NCBI RefSeq assembly: GCF_002127325.2
Contig: NC_035436.2
Coordinates: 18,920,205-18,984,204 of the forward strand
Reading direction: 5' to 3'
Source of the DNA: Helianthus annuus
Taxonomy: Eukaryota > Streptophyta > Magnoliopsida > Asterales > Asteraceae
DNA length: 64,000 nucleotides
Shown: piece by piece, positions 1 to 9,924 of the stretch
How positions within the stretch are numbered: position 1 is the first letter of the stretch
Layout: the number at the start of each line of letters is the position of its first letter
The notes under the pieces: generated by a model
Seen by the model: only the letters and a program-made list of their open reading frames with translations
Databases searched by the model: none
What the model was told of the DNA's origin: nothing
Made by a program: the position numbers and the translations under genes

Positions 1-1898
1 GCATATTCGGTATTTACCGAACCGTAGCCATAACCGCAGGTTATGAGTAGGTTAAAATTAATTAAAAATCTTTAAAAATCCCAAAATATTATTTAACTAC
101 AGTGGGTAAAAGTTTTGGTGACGAAATCTTGGTTTAGGTAGGCGTTATGCTAATTGCGCCGTTTATTACAAAAGTTTCTTATAAATGCGCTATTTAGCAT
201 AACTCCCATTCTAGACCTCGGATTGGCGTGAAACTTTAGGGACATGCTTAGAATTTAATAAGAAAGGTTATGGTCCCTTCACGTGTCCGAAATACTCGTT
301 TTATTTTAAAAAGGGCGTTACGGTCAACTTTTAAGTAATTAACGGAAATGCGTAAAAGACTCGGACAAACAACGAACGGGTCACAGAGGGTGATACCATC
401 ACGTGACCTGGTCCTAAGAGAGTCCTAAGGCATATCTACATTGTATTAATACGGGTCAGAACTGAAGTCAAAGCAAAAGTCAAACTTTTGCGACTTTCGG
501 CTCCAAACCGTGTCAATATGGCAAATGACCGAATCAAACGAGATTAGACAAGTTAATATACTTAATATCATGTTTTATGAGTGTTCAAACAGGTTTCATA
601 GCATATACATTACAGATTATGTACAAATTCGCAAAACGGCTTTCTGTTGACTTTTTAAGCATACGTTTGACTCGATATTTGAACTAGTTAGAGTGGTGAT
701 CAGGCGGAACCCTTTCAGAGGTTTATTACCCACATGAATACCAACACATAACTACTTTTGATTCGAGAATTTACTGGACCATTCGTGATTTATTGCAAAG
801 TCAATCGTTAGTTACGACGGATTGACTTTTGGGCTAAACTAAGCAAAAACAAAGCCATAGAAGGGTTGGCATACTTACAGAGACTTGTGCACGACTTAGA
901 ATGATAAGAGAAAGCTTTGAGAGCTCCAAGTATGATCAGAAGGGTGTGTTTGAGGTGTGGTGTACATATGCACTCAATAGGCTTATTTATAGTGAAAGTC
1001 TTGCCTTTAGATCATCACACATTAGTCTACAAGTGAGCATGGATGATGGGCAGGTGTCCTAGGGTGCTATGGGTCGAGTAGGGGGCGCCCATACCTCTGG
1101 GAAACCCATACATAATTGCTTTACCGTTTAAAACAGCCAACAACCATTTTTCTGTCGCTGGGCGTCGCTTACGGACCGTATGGCTTGGGCCTTGCGGTCC
1201 GTAAGCCAGTGGCGGATCTGATTTAATCATTCACCCCCTTACGGTCCGTAAGGCAGGACCTTTACCGTCCGTAAGGGTTGGTTTTTAAATCTTTTTAAAT
1301 CTTTTGAAATGATTAATAAAATCTTTGGTAATTAATACCCTGACCTTTCGGGTTTGAAGGGGTAACTTTGCGATTTGGCCCTCGGTTAATTACAATTAAG
1401 GCCTCGGGTCTTTTATTCGTACAGTTAAGCCCCCGGTTAGTTCGATCATTATCCGAAAAGCTTTAATTTATATTGTTGACGCTTTTAACCCTTCTCGTAT
1501 GAATTTGATCATATCTTTCTCGTTTTAAAACGGAACTTCGCGGAATTTATACAGTATATTCCAGTGAGCGTATTTTACTGTTACAAAGCCTTGGGTACGT
1601 CAAAGGGTCACTCAGAGGTATAATTAAACATGTTGACACAGTTAAACCCCGCAGCTTGTAATCTCTCACTTTCTTCCGCATTTCGCTTCCGTACGATCCT
1701 TGATTTATTCGTTTGAAGGTACGAGCATTGTTTAGGGTTACTATACAGTATATTTACCCTTGTTTGACATTTATAACCCTCGAATTTCTATACTTTCAAG
1801 GTTTGTCAACATTAATCCTTTATTAAATATAAAACGCCATGTGTAAACTTAAGACACGTGTCAATACATTATTGGATACAAAATTTCGAGGTGTTACA
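1..1898 (-). repeat. Partial LTR of a Ty3/gypsy-type element, cut by the window edge
   Basis: Read on the minus strand, the sequence at 1898 begins TGTAACACCTCGAAATTTTG, the usual start of many plant chromovirus LTRs. From there it runs leftward without coding potential to the window edge, so its CA end is outside. The five bases outside the start (1899-1903) are GAAGT on the plus strand, and the matching duplication cannot be checked. No purine tract precedes the start, so this is more likely a 5' or solo LTR than a 3' LTR. A GC-rich palindrome cluster lies at 1168-1275. Confidence 0.6.
1168..1275. repeat. Palindrome cluster built on CTTACGG/CCGTAAG
   Basis: CTTACGGACCG at 1168-1178 is the perfect complement of CGGTCCGTAAG at 1195-1205, giving an 11-bp stem with a 16-nt loop. 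CTTACGGTCCGTAAG at 1238-1252 is itself a 7+1+7 palindrome, and a degenerate copy (ACCGTCCGTAAGG) follows at about 1264-1276. The cluster stands out from the AT-rich LTR around it. Confidence 0.8.
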
Positions 1899-3300
1899 GA
1901 AGTAATTCAGAAATATTGATGTCAAGATGTATGTAAAAAATTATTAAATAAAGTGAAATTAGATGTTAAATTGCAAGTCACGAACTTTGTAATGATTGTA
2001 AGAAAATCTGACCCGTTAGGTGTTTGTTGAAATGCCTAAGTGAGGATTTAAATGTAAAAATTTGGATAAAAACGCAGATTTGATAGTGGTCCATAATGAT
2101 GTGATTATGGTCATAAAAAGAGTTCTAAACATGTTGTAAACTGAAATTTCTAGGCAAAGAGTCCGGATCGTCAAGCGGACAAGCCGAAGGGAGTTCACGG
2201 GGAAAGGGCGTGCTCTAAAGGTACGAAAATACCGCTTCGTTACATCAAGATTAATTATTGTTTTTATGTCGTAGTATAAAGCATGGTAAACAGGATAGAC
2301 CATTGTGTCACGAAAGTGACTTTGCGTCTTAAACAAGTGAACGGGTCAAAAACAAGTGATAAGCATGAAATCTTGCATGTCCTGAATGGTGTGTAATTCA
2401 GCACCCCAAACGGGTCAAACAAGTTTTGGTAATAAGCATGAAGCTAGACACTATTACATAATGCATGATTTTACATGACGCGTAAGCCGCGTAGCGAACA
2501 CATTAAGCAAGTTGAGAAACTTTGCTCTTAATATAGGAGTTAAAGTTTAGAAATTTAATGCAAGACAAGTAGCACAAACGACTAAACTTGAAGCCTTGGA
2601 ATTACGCTTGTAAGCTATTCCGTAGTCATACCCTCATGAGAATAGTCGAGTATTATTATAAGTAAAATATGAGTATGAGAAATTAGCTCGGTCACTTAAC
2701 AATTTATGTGAAAATAAGCTGTTTTGACGCATGAAAAGAATCAGCAAAAACTGCAAATGAAACAAAGGAGTTTAGTACAGCGTACACCGTAAATTACGGT
2801 GGTACCGTAACTTACGGTGGCCAGTAAACTGCTACGGTGGGATCCTACTGGTTTACGGTAGGCTTCAAATTGTCCAGAAGCCATCGTAACTTACGGTGAC
2901 ACCGTAAGTTACGGTGGAGCCCAGCTTGATGTGATTTTTATTTCAATTTCTTGAACACGTTTTCGGACCTGGTTGAATACGTGAATATCTAGAATCATAA
3001 TGCTAATGCTTGTTTAAAATGTTTAGTTTTCAGGTATCCAAGTAAAAGGATGATGATCAAGCAATCAAGTCGAACCGAACACACAATTCAACGCTTCCGC
3101 ACTTGATCTTTTGTTTTGTTTCTATATAAACACTTGTAGTTATACCTTGAATATCGTTTGGTAGGTTAAACATGTGAATGTTGTAACTAGTTGGTTTTCA
3201 AATCTTGAAAGTTTTTGTAAACTCTAAAGCTTTGGCACGAAATGTAAGGTTCTATCTTATAAAATTTAGTATTATAAACTGGGTCTAACAAGTGAGCCAC
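1899..3300. repeat. Unassigned repeat mosaic, probably LTR-derived
   Basis: No convincing coding region. The plus strand at about 3030-3130 has a CAGGTATCC step followed by an 'acgcttccgcacttgatcttttg' stretch, which resembles the 3' part of the LTRs elsewhere in this window (compare the 'gcttccgctcagtacctgg' stretch at about 11963). A plus-strand LTR remnant is therefore plausible, but I cannot place its ends. The short minus-strand frame at 2016-2336 has no recognisable domain and I do not treat it as a gene. Confidence 0.35.
2786..2917. repeat. Cluster of ACCGTAA-TTACGGT palindromes
   Basis: At least three near-perfect palindromes of the form ACCGTAANTTACGGT lie within 130 bp, with related half-sites CTACGGTGG and TTTACGGTAGG between them. 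The last pair is arranged as CGTAACTTACGGTG-ACACCGTAAGTTACGGTGG, a larger inverted repeat. It is the same kind of GC palindrome cluster as at 1168 and 4245 but in unrelated flanking sequence. Confidence 0.8.
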
Positions 3301-3525
3301 TTCTCTAAGCTTGTAGTGCTTCACGGCACTTTTCTTGGATCACAACAGATCACCTGAAACATGTTTGAAAAGGGTTTTGTCGGCGGTGAAATACTGAGTG
3401 AATCATTCAGTTTACTGAAAACAACACATTTATTATAATTTACAGTATTAAGAGCGATTACAGTGTTTCCATATCAACCAACTACCCACAGTATTTGTCA
3501 CTCGACCGGATCTGTGACTGTGGTC

Positions 3526-3630
3526 ATATCACTGTTGGGTCCGTTCACCCAAAAGTGATGTATATCACTATTTAGGTCCGACTACCTAATAGTGTATATC
3601 ATGATTTAGGCACGCTCACCTAAAATGATA
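3526..3630. repeat. Three tandem hairpin-forming repeats
   Basis: Three adjacent units of about 35 nt each fold on themselves. Unit 1 pairs ATCACT with AGTGAT and TTGGGT with ACCCAA around CCGTTC. Unit 2 pairs TTAGGT with ACCTAA around CCGACT and CACTA with TAGTG. Unit 3 pairs TTTAGG with CCTAAA around a CACGCTCA-like loop and TATCAT with ATGATA. Sequence differs between units but pairing is kept, for example GGGT/ACCC versus AGGT/ACCT. The block lies in the probable transcribed part of an LTR. Confidence 0.75.
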
Positions 3631-4244
3631 AAAACAGTAGTAATGTGAACAGTACCCCACATACCGGCTGTAATTTGGTGATTACAAAGACTTAATCCCT
3701 GTAATTATAACTTTGGAAAATAATTTGGAGTATTGTAAAATAGTTGATAAAAAGAGAATGACTCACATTGCAGATTTAACGAGCAGTGTATAAGCCTACT
3801 GATTAGCCTTGTTTAACCTTATTTAAATAACAATGCACACAAACAGGGTTAGTAACTAATACAGCATTTACGACAATTCACGAGATTAAACCCTCACAAC
3901 GATTGACAAAGTGCGATACTTAAACATCCACGGGATTCACAACAAATGACAGAGTATAGCCCGAGTTTGGGCCGCACTCAAACATCCTGTCGAAAATCAC
4001 AACGAATGACAAAGTATAAACCCAATTTGAGCGGCACTTAAACATTCGTTGGATAGTTTCAATCGATCGGACGTTGAATCGTAATAGCGATCGAGTTATT
4101 ACCCTGTTATTGCGGCAGCGTTTCGTGATTTGTGTGTGTTGTGAAGTATTCGGACTATAACTCAGCGTATATTTCGAATTTGAGCGTCGTTCCAACTCCA
4201 GAATTCAAGTCCCAAACACCCCTATTTATACATAAAATTTGACC

Positions 4245-4265
4245 CCCCTCGCGTGACGCGAGGGG
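4245..4265. repeat. 21-bp near-perfect GC palindrome
   Basis: Ten-base arms CCCCTCGCGT and ACGCGAGGGG surround a single central G. A related GC-rich stretch (GGGCGTCGCGTGGCGGGAGGGG) follows at once to about 4298. It lies in the LTR starting at 4553. Confidence 0.85.
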
Positions 4266-4553
4266 TACCCCTATGGGCGTCGCGTGGCGGGAGGGGTCAC
4301 TACCTACCATAGGGTAGCCCCGTGTGTTTGTAGGCTTGCTGAGTCGATGAAATTGTAAAATTCGATTTTGACAGCTTTTTATTTGGATAATCGTAACTAG
4401 GGTTTACCCCCCCTGAGTTTTAGGGGCCCTGATCCTGATTCTGATTGTTATGAAAATTTTAGGGTTTATACAGAATTACTTGGGTTTCTCAATTAGGATA
4501 TCCTTATTGGACAATTAACATAATAAGTAATTATTTTAGTGAGAGTTGTTACA

Positions 4554-6715
4554 CAATACTATGACAATAAAATTGTAACAATACAGTCAACACTAATCAA
4601 TGGTCAGTCAATACAATAAGAATCTATGTGGAAATATCCATGTGAGCCAATGACAATAAACAATAAACAATGTGTACATCAGCTGCAGTTCCAATGTACC
4701 AATATGTAGAGGGGATGTAGGCATACACACCTATCCCAATACCAATAAGTAACAATAATATCCTAGGATAGATCCATACGCCTCTCAATAATCCATAAAC
4801 AATAAATACTAATGTAGAGACGCCGTGAACTAATCGCATCGTCACGGATGGTGCACGTCATCGGTGCCGATGATGACGCCCTATGTCCCCATAGGTGGAT
4901 GTGCTCGGGTATTGAGGTCAATAAAACGGTACATTTAAATCAAGACAACTAGTACAATAATTCATTTCTATGGCAAAGATCAATGATCAATAGGAACATG
5001 CGATAATGAGTCTACGAAATTTATCTATCGCATGCAAATCGATGGCAAGAAGCATACTACTAGAAAACAATGACAACGGTTCAATAGCCTAGACACTACG
5101 AGTACAATAACAATATAAAACGCTCCAAGAAAAAGACTACAAAATCCGTACCTTAGCTTAAACGATAAAAGCACAAAACTCAACGACGATGTCCTTAACT
5201 ATCACCAAAGCCTACATAACCATTACATTTTTAAATTAGATTTGTTGTACAATTGCTACCTTATTTAGCTTGTTTATTTAGGATATCATTATTTAAATAC
5301 AGGGCTTATTTTGTTATCCATGTATTTAATTACTAGTTTTATATTCATATTTATGAGTTATATATAAATATAAAATTAGTTCACGGAGTACCATATGTAT
5401 TTATATTGCTAATTTTCTATTAAAATTACTTTCAACAATAAACATTAGTTAATTCGATGCTATAGAGAAATGAACAAAAATATGACCAATTTGTGTGAAA
5501 CCTGTACGGTATAACTGACAAATAATTAATCTAATAGTAATCTTAATACTCTTTATTTACTAGTGTTTTAAGATATGGTTAAACACTGTTATATATATAT
5601 TTGAAACCTCAAATGGTATATGATTATTTATTTTTTTAAGCTGGCATCACACAATCTTTAAATGCCCATATGATGGCGGTTCGATAATGCATACATATTT
5701 TGGCATTCTATCTTCTATTTAAATAACTTTACTTTTAATTCAGTAGTATACACCAAACACATGTTAAAACAGCTCGCATACTCATAGGCGCTTTAACTTG
5801 CTTTCATATTCTTCATATTTGCAGAATGCCACCTATGTCACTATTTCAACATTGATTAAGAAGTAAAATAAACAACAGATTAGCGCCGGTACCTTGTATC
5901 AAGTAGGATAGTTGATCGATGGAGAGTAGGTTCCATGGAGGTCTTCCGAACGGTAATAACGACGAGGTTCGAGCGTAGTATTTTCGACGGAAAACTATTT
6001 CGTAGTTGGAGGCCTAGCAGCGGTGAACCGAAAATGTTATTCTTTAGATAATAGTTTACGAACATGGGAAAATATGATGAACAAAAGAGTGTAGCAGTGG
6101 TACCTGTCGAACCGATTAGTCGTTTCAAACGGTGGCGGTTCGTTTCAAACGGCGGCGGTTCGTCGCTGCTCAAAATAGGCTAACAAACTGGCTAAGAGAT
6201 TCAAACGGGCATGCTATGAACAGAGACGAACAACTAAGTTTTCACCGTTGTCTCGAGACCTAGCAATGGAGCATTAAGGCTGTTATTTGACTGGTTTGGA
6301 AATATGAAACAAGGAATATCGAAAGAAAACAGAAGATCACTGATACCTTAATGGTCGTCAAAAGCTCTTTCGCAACGTCACCGGAGTTCCCTTACGGCTG
6401 TGGTTCGGTGGCAAAACCCACAGGAATAGAAGAGTTGAACGATGAGGGGTGTTGCAGTGTGGTTTATGTGATAACTGAATGAGGTTATGGGTTGTTTAAA
6501 AACTAGCGATCTCGGAGATATACACCGATTCTTTTGCTATTCCGTTGAAGTTGAACGTGATAACTGGTTTTGGCAATGTGATATTTGAATTACAACAGAC
6601 TAAAAGTCAAAGCCATAATTTGTGTTTTTTTATTATTACTATTAGCAATATGTCTTTAATTGTTTAGGCTTTAAATTAATAAAACTTGATCATAAATCAT
6701 TTAATATATGATATA
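4554..6715. other. Unrecognised non-coding stretch
   Basis: I see no gene I can defend. The stretch is AT-rich apart from a higher-GC patch at 5880-6480. That patch contains a short tandem repeat at about 6118-6163 (two units of GTTTCAAACGG[T/C]GGCGGTTC) and a 97-residue minus-strand frame (5880-6173) with no family resemblance. The patch could be the leader or first exon of a lost gene or part of an element. Nothing in the sequence decides this. Confidence 0.3.
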
Positions 6716-7540
6716 CTAGGTTATAACCCCGTGTATTACACGGGTTGAGTAAATAAATTTATATACTAAATAATAAAACATTATATCTTTAAAAACTTCC
6801 TTTATTGCACGGTTGAATAAATATAATTTTATATATTAAATAATAAAAAGTTATATATATAAGAACCATATTGTACGGGTTGAATTAATATAATTTTATA
6901 TACCAAATAAAAAAATTATATCTTTAAAACCACATGTATTACATGGATTGAATAAATGTAATATTGTTTACCAAATAATAAAATAATACATCTTTTAAAA
7001 ACCTCATTATTACACGAGTTAAATAAATGTTATTTTATATACCAAATAATAAAAAAGTTAGTAAATGTAATTTTGTACAGTGAAAATAAAAATATTTAAT
7101 ATATTAATACAAAGTTTGGTTTTCGTGATAAATAATTTGTTTTATTTAAAATGTTTTAATTTAACAATTTACAATTTCGTACCTTTGGATTAAAAATAGG
7201 TCCCCGTTTACCGATCTTTCGTGGAAAGATTGGGTTGGTTTCAATTTGTAAGTCTGTACATTGTTTTTTCTAGCTTCTTGCTAGTTTTTGTTCTATGATA
7301 GTTGTTGTTCAAAAAAAAAAAAAAACAATTTACAATTTCGGATAATATTTTATTAGAAAGATAGAAGAATGGTATTCGAAATTTAAAGTAGGATAAAATT
7401 TAATATTAGCTCATTATTCATTTATATATTTAATTAATATAAGATAAGTTTGGAAGTGGGGCGAGAAAATCATAAAATAAATACCTACAATGAACGACAT
7501 GTGTCACACCTTAATGTTTTATTATATAGTATAGTACAGA
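6716..7540 (-). mobile_element. Small non-autonomous Helitron
   Basis: On the minus strand the element begins at 7540 with TCTGTACTATACTATATAAT, preceded by host A. It ends at 6716 with a hairpin (ACCCGTG...CACGGGG), TTATAACCTAG and host T. This is the Helitron signature 5'-TC...hairpin...CTAG-3' in an A/T target, with no terminal inverted repeats and no target duplication. It is 825 bp with no Rep/helicase coding capacity. The 3' side is built from about five tandem copies of a roughly 70-bp unit that contains the terminal hairpin (6722-7062). It sits in the 3' LTR region of the minus-strand chromovirus. Confidence 0.75.
6722..7062 (-). repeat. Tandem array of Helitron 3'-hairpin units
   Basis: About five units of 57-75 bp share the order hairpin, TTGAATAAATRTAA, TTTATATACCAAATAATAAAA, TTATATCTTTAAAAAC. 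The hairpin is CCCGTGT-ATT-ACACGGG in the unit nearest the terminus. It is degenerate in the others (for example ACATGT-ATT-ACATGG), with some paired changes that preserve the stem. Confidence 0.7.
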
Positions 7541-7833
7541 TAAAAATTTAGATTGATATAAATAGATTATTTTGTTGTAGCAAAATTTGTTAACGAAGTC
7601 TTAAAAAATTTAACCCATTATTTAAAACTCCGTAAATGTATAAATGATAAATAATATTAGTTAGAGTAAATTACGATTTTGGCCCCTGTGGTTATATCAC
7701 TTTTACCCTTTTAGCCCAAAAAAGAATTTTTTAACATCTGAGCCTCCAACGTCTTTTTTTCGATATATATGATAATGTGTCTCATACTTATGTGAGTCAT
7801 TAGATTGTTATTTTAAAATTTTACATTATTACA
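7541..7833 (-). repeat. Start of the 3' LTR of the decayed chromovirus
   Basis: On the minus strand TGTAATAATGTAAAATTTTA begins at 7833, directly after a purine-rich TAGGTAGGTAGAA tract and the AATTTCGAGGACGAAATTC box that usually precedes a chromovirus 3' LTR. The Helitron at 6716-7540 interrupts the LTR. The LTR's far end was not found. The stretch 7665-7745 has a 'ttttggcccctgtggttatatcac' type sequence that recurs in plant repeats. Confidence 0.6.
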
Positions 7834-7862
7834 ATTCTACCTACCTAAAAAGAATTTCGTCC
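7834..7862 (-). other. Polypurine tract and 3' box of the chromovirus
   Basis: On the minus strand, GAGGACGAAATTCTTTTTAGGTAGGTAGAAT runs into the LTR start at 7833. This box plus purine tract primes plus-strand DNA synthesis in chromoviruses. The same box with GGGGATGA recurs at the 3' end of LARD-1 (15601-15630) and with GGGGAGGA at the 3' end of LARD-2. Confidence 0.6.
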
Positions 7863-8060
7863 TCGAAATTACTGTCACAAAAGTCACAAAAACAATTGAC
7901 ACTAGAGTTACGGGTATTCCAAATAATTTCGTCCTAGAAATTTGAATATTATACACAGAATTTAAACACGTTGTATAAACAATATCAATACGTCAATAAT
8001 TAAAATCAGGTACGTACCGTACGATAGTAGAGATAGGAGTTCGCAATATATACGAATGGA

Positions 8061-9924
8061 CTAGGTTTCGAATAGCCTCGGATATTGAGAACGGATTGCA
8101 TCCTCCGATTCCCAAGTCGCTTCATGTTCTGGATGATTTTTCCATAAGATTTTGACAAAAGGTATAGATTTCTTACGCATGACACGCTCATGTCGATCCA
8201 GAATAGCCTCGGGTTCCTCTTCGTACGATAAGTCCTCATGAATCTCGTGTAGAGGATAGTTCACAACATGAATAGGATGGTAATTATACCCGCGTAACAA
8301 CGATACATGAAAAACATTATGCACGTGTGATAGCTGCGGTGGCAGAGCTAAACGATATGAAACTCCGCCGATTTTCTCCAATATCTCAAATGGCCCGATA
8401 AAACGAGGACTCAATTTCCATCTTATGCCAAAACGTCGAACACCTCGGCATGGTGATACTTTTAGAAACACTTTTTCACCAACATTAAATTCCAAAGTTC
8501 GTCGGTGACGATCTGCATAGCTTTCCTGTCTACTCTGCGCTTCCTTGAGTTTTTCACGAGCAATAGCAACCTTTTCATTTGTGATCTGCACCAGTTCGGG
8601 CCCCTCAATCAATTTTTCACCAACCTCCTCCCAACATATGGGAGCTCGACACTTACGCCCATATAATAACTCAAACGGTGCCATGTCGATACCAGCTTGC
8701 CAACTATTGTTGTAAGCAAACTCTACCAAGCATAAGTACTCATCCCAATTGCCAGTCCACTCCAATGCACATGCCCTAAGCATGTCTTCCAAGATCTGAA
8801 TAGTACGCTCAGACTAGCTGTCAGTTTGTGGATGGAAAGCAGTGCTAAACCGTATCTTGGTATCCCAAGCATTTTGTAAACCTTTCCAGAACCGTGATGT
8901 GTACCGTGGATCCCTATCGCAAACTATAGAAGATGGTGTTCCATGCAATCGAATAATATCACGAAGGAATATCTCTGATAGCTTACTCACTGGATACCCC
9001 TTTTGAATAGGCAAGAAATGAGCAGACTTTGTGAGCCTATCAACTATAACCCAAATAGCGTCATTCTTCTTTAAGGGTTCTTGGTAGACCCGTTACGAAG
9101 TCCATAGAAATATCATCCCACTTCCAAACCGGAATGTCCAAAGGCTGTAACAATCCACTAGCTCTCCGATGTTCAATCTTCACTTGCTGGCAAATCAGGC
9201 ACTGGCCAACATATCTAGCTACATCTTCTTTCATACCATTCCACCAAAAAATGTTGCCTTAGATCTCTATACATCTTTGTGGATCCAGGGTGAATAGAAA
9301 ATGGTGAACTATGTGCCTCAGCTAACAACTGTTCACGTAGAGTGGAATCATCTGGCACACATAAACGTTTCCCACACCATATTGTCCCATGCTCATCGAC
9401 TCGAAATTCAGATTGCTTCCCCACCTCTAAGTTTTGCAAGATTGCCCAAAGCTGACCATCCTATTATTGAGCTTCCTTTATTTGTGTGATAAGGTTCGGT
9501 TCGGTTCAATTTTCAGTCTCGCCAAATAACCAACTGATTCACCAAAGTGTAGACCAATCTCCGAGCGGTTCAAATCTGATAGAATATGAGGCTGAAGAGT
9601 TAAACAAGCTAAGCCTCCTGAACTCTTCCTACTCAAAGCATCTGCCACAACATTAGCTTTACCAGGGTGGTACTGAATGTTGGCATCATAATCTTTAAGT
9701 AGTTCTAACCATCTCCTCGGTCTCATCTTAATCTCCTTCTGAGTGAAAATATACTTAAGGCTCTTATGGTCGGTAAATATGTTACATGTCTCCCCGTAGA
9801 GATAGTGCCTCCAAATCTTGAGCGCAAAAACCACTGCTGCAAGCTCCAAATCATGTGCAGGGTAATTCACCTCATAAGGCTTAAGTTGTCGTGAAGCATA
9901 TGCAATGACCTTTCCATGCTGCAT
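8061..9924 (-). pseudogene. pol: Ty3/gypsy chromovirus pol, RNase H to chromodomain, broken
   Basis: Read on the minus strand from 9924, this encodes RNase H ([32 protein letters not shown]), the integrase zinc-binding region (HPGSTKMYRDLRQHF), the integrase core and a C-terminal chromodomain (YEEEPEAILDR...FVKILWKNHPEHEATWE) ending RLFET at 8061. The catalytic triad is present: Asp at about 9041 (VDRLTKSAHF), Asp at about 8918 (CDRDPRY) and Glu at about 8810, giving the DD35E spacing. It is dead: stops TAA TAG near 9450, a frameshift after QHF near 9240, another near 9075, and CAG-to-TAG at 8816 in the usual TDGQSERT motif. The order RNase H, integrase, chromodomain marks a Tekay-like chromovirus. 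LARD-1 is inserted at 9924/9925 and the end of RT continues at 17839. Confidence 0.9.
9920..9924. other. Target-site duplication of LARD-1, left copy
   Basis: TGCAT at 9920-9924 directly precedes the LTR and recurs at 17839-17843 directly after it. At 30657-30661 the second chromovirus copy has a single TGCAT in continuous pol sequence, the empty site. Confidence 0.95.

Larger units (their letters stand above)
3300..4553 (-). repeat. LTR of a gypsy-type element, start at 4553
   Basis: The minus strand at 4553 starts TGTAACAACTCTCACTAAAA, a typical LTR 5' end. Further along the same strand come a GC palindrome (4245-4265), a tandem hairpin block (3526-3630) and an AGGTGATCTG step near 3350. 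These occur in the same order as comparable blocks of the LARD-2 LTR (palindrome, hairpin, 'caggtaac' step), so I read this as one LTR. Its CA end is not resolved, and I found no adjacent initiator-Met primer site. Confidence 0.5.

Noticed and set aside
4553..4558. CAATA outside the 4553 LTR as a TSD paired with CAATA/TGG near 515
   Set aside because: The pair would have to span another LTR start at 1898, and a five-base match is expected by chance.
5880..6173. 97-residue minus-strand frame as a gene
   Set aside because: No family resemblance and no intron or promoter context. It overlaps a short tandem repeat.
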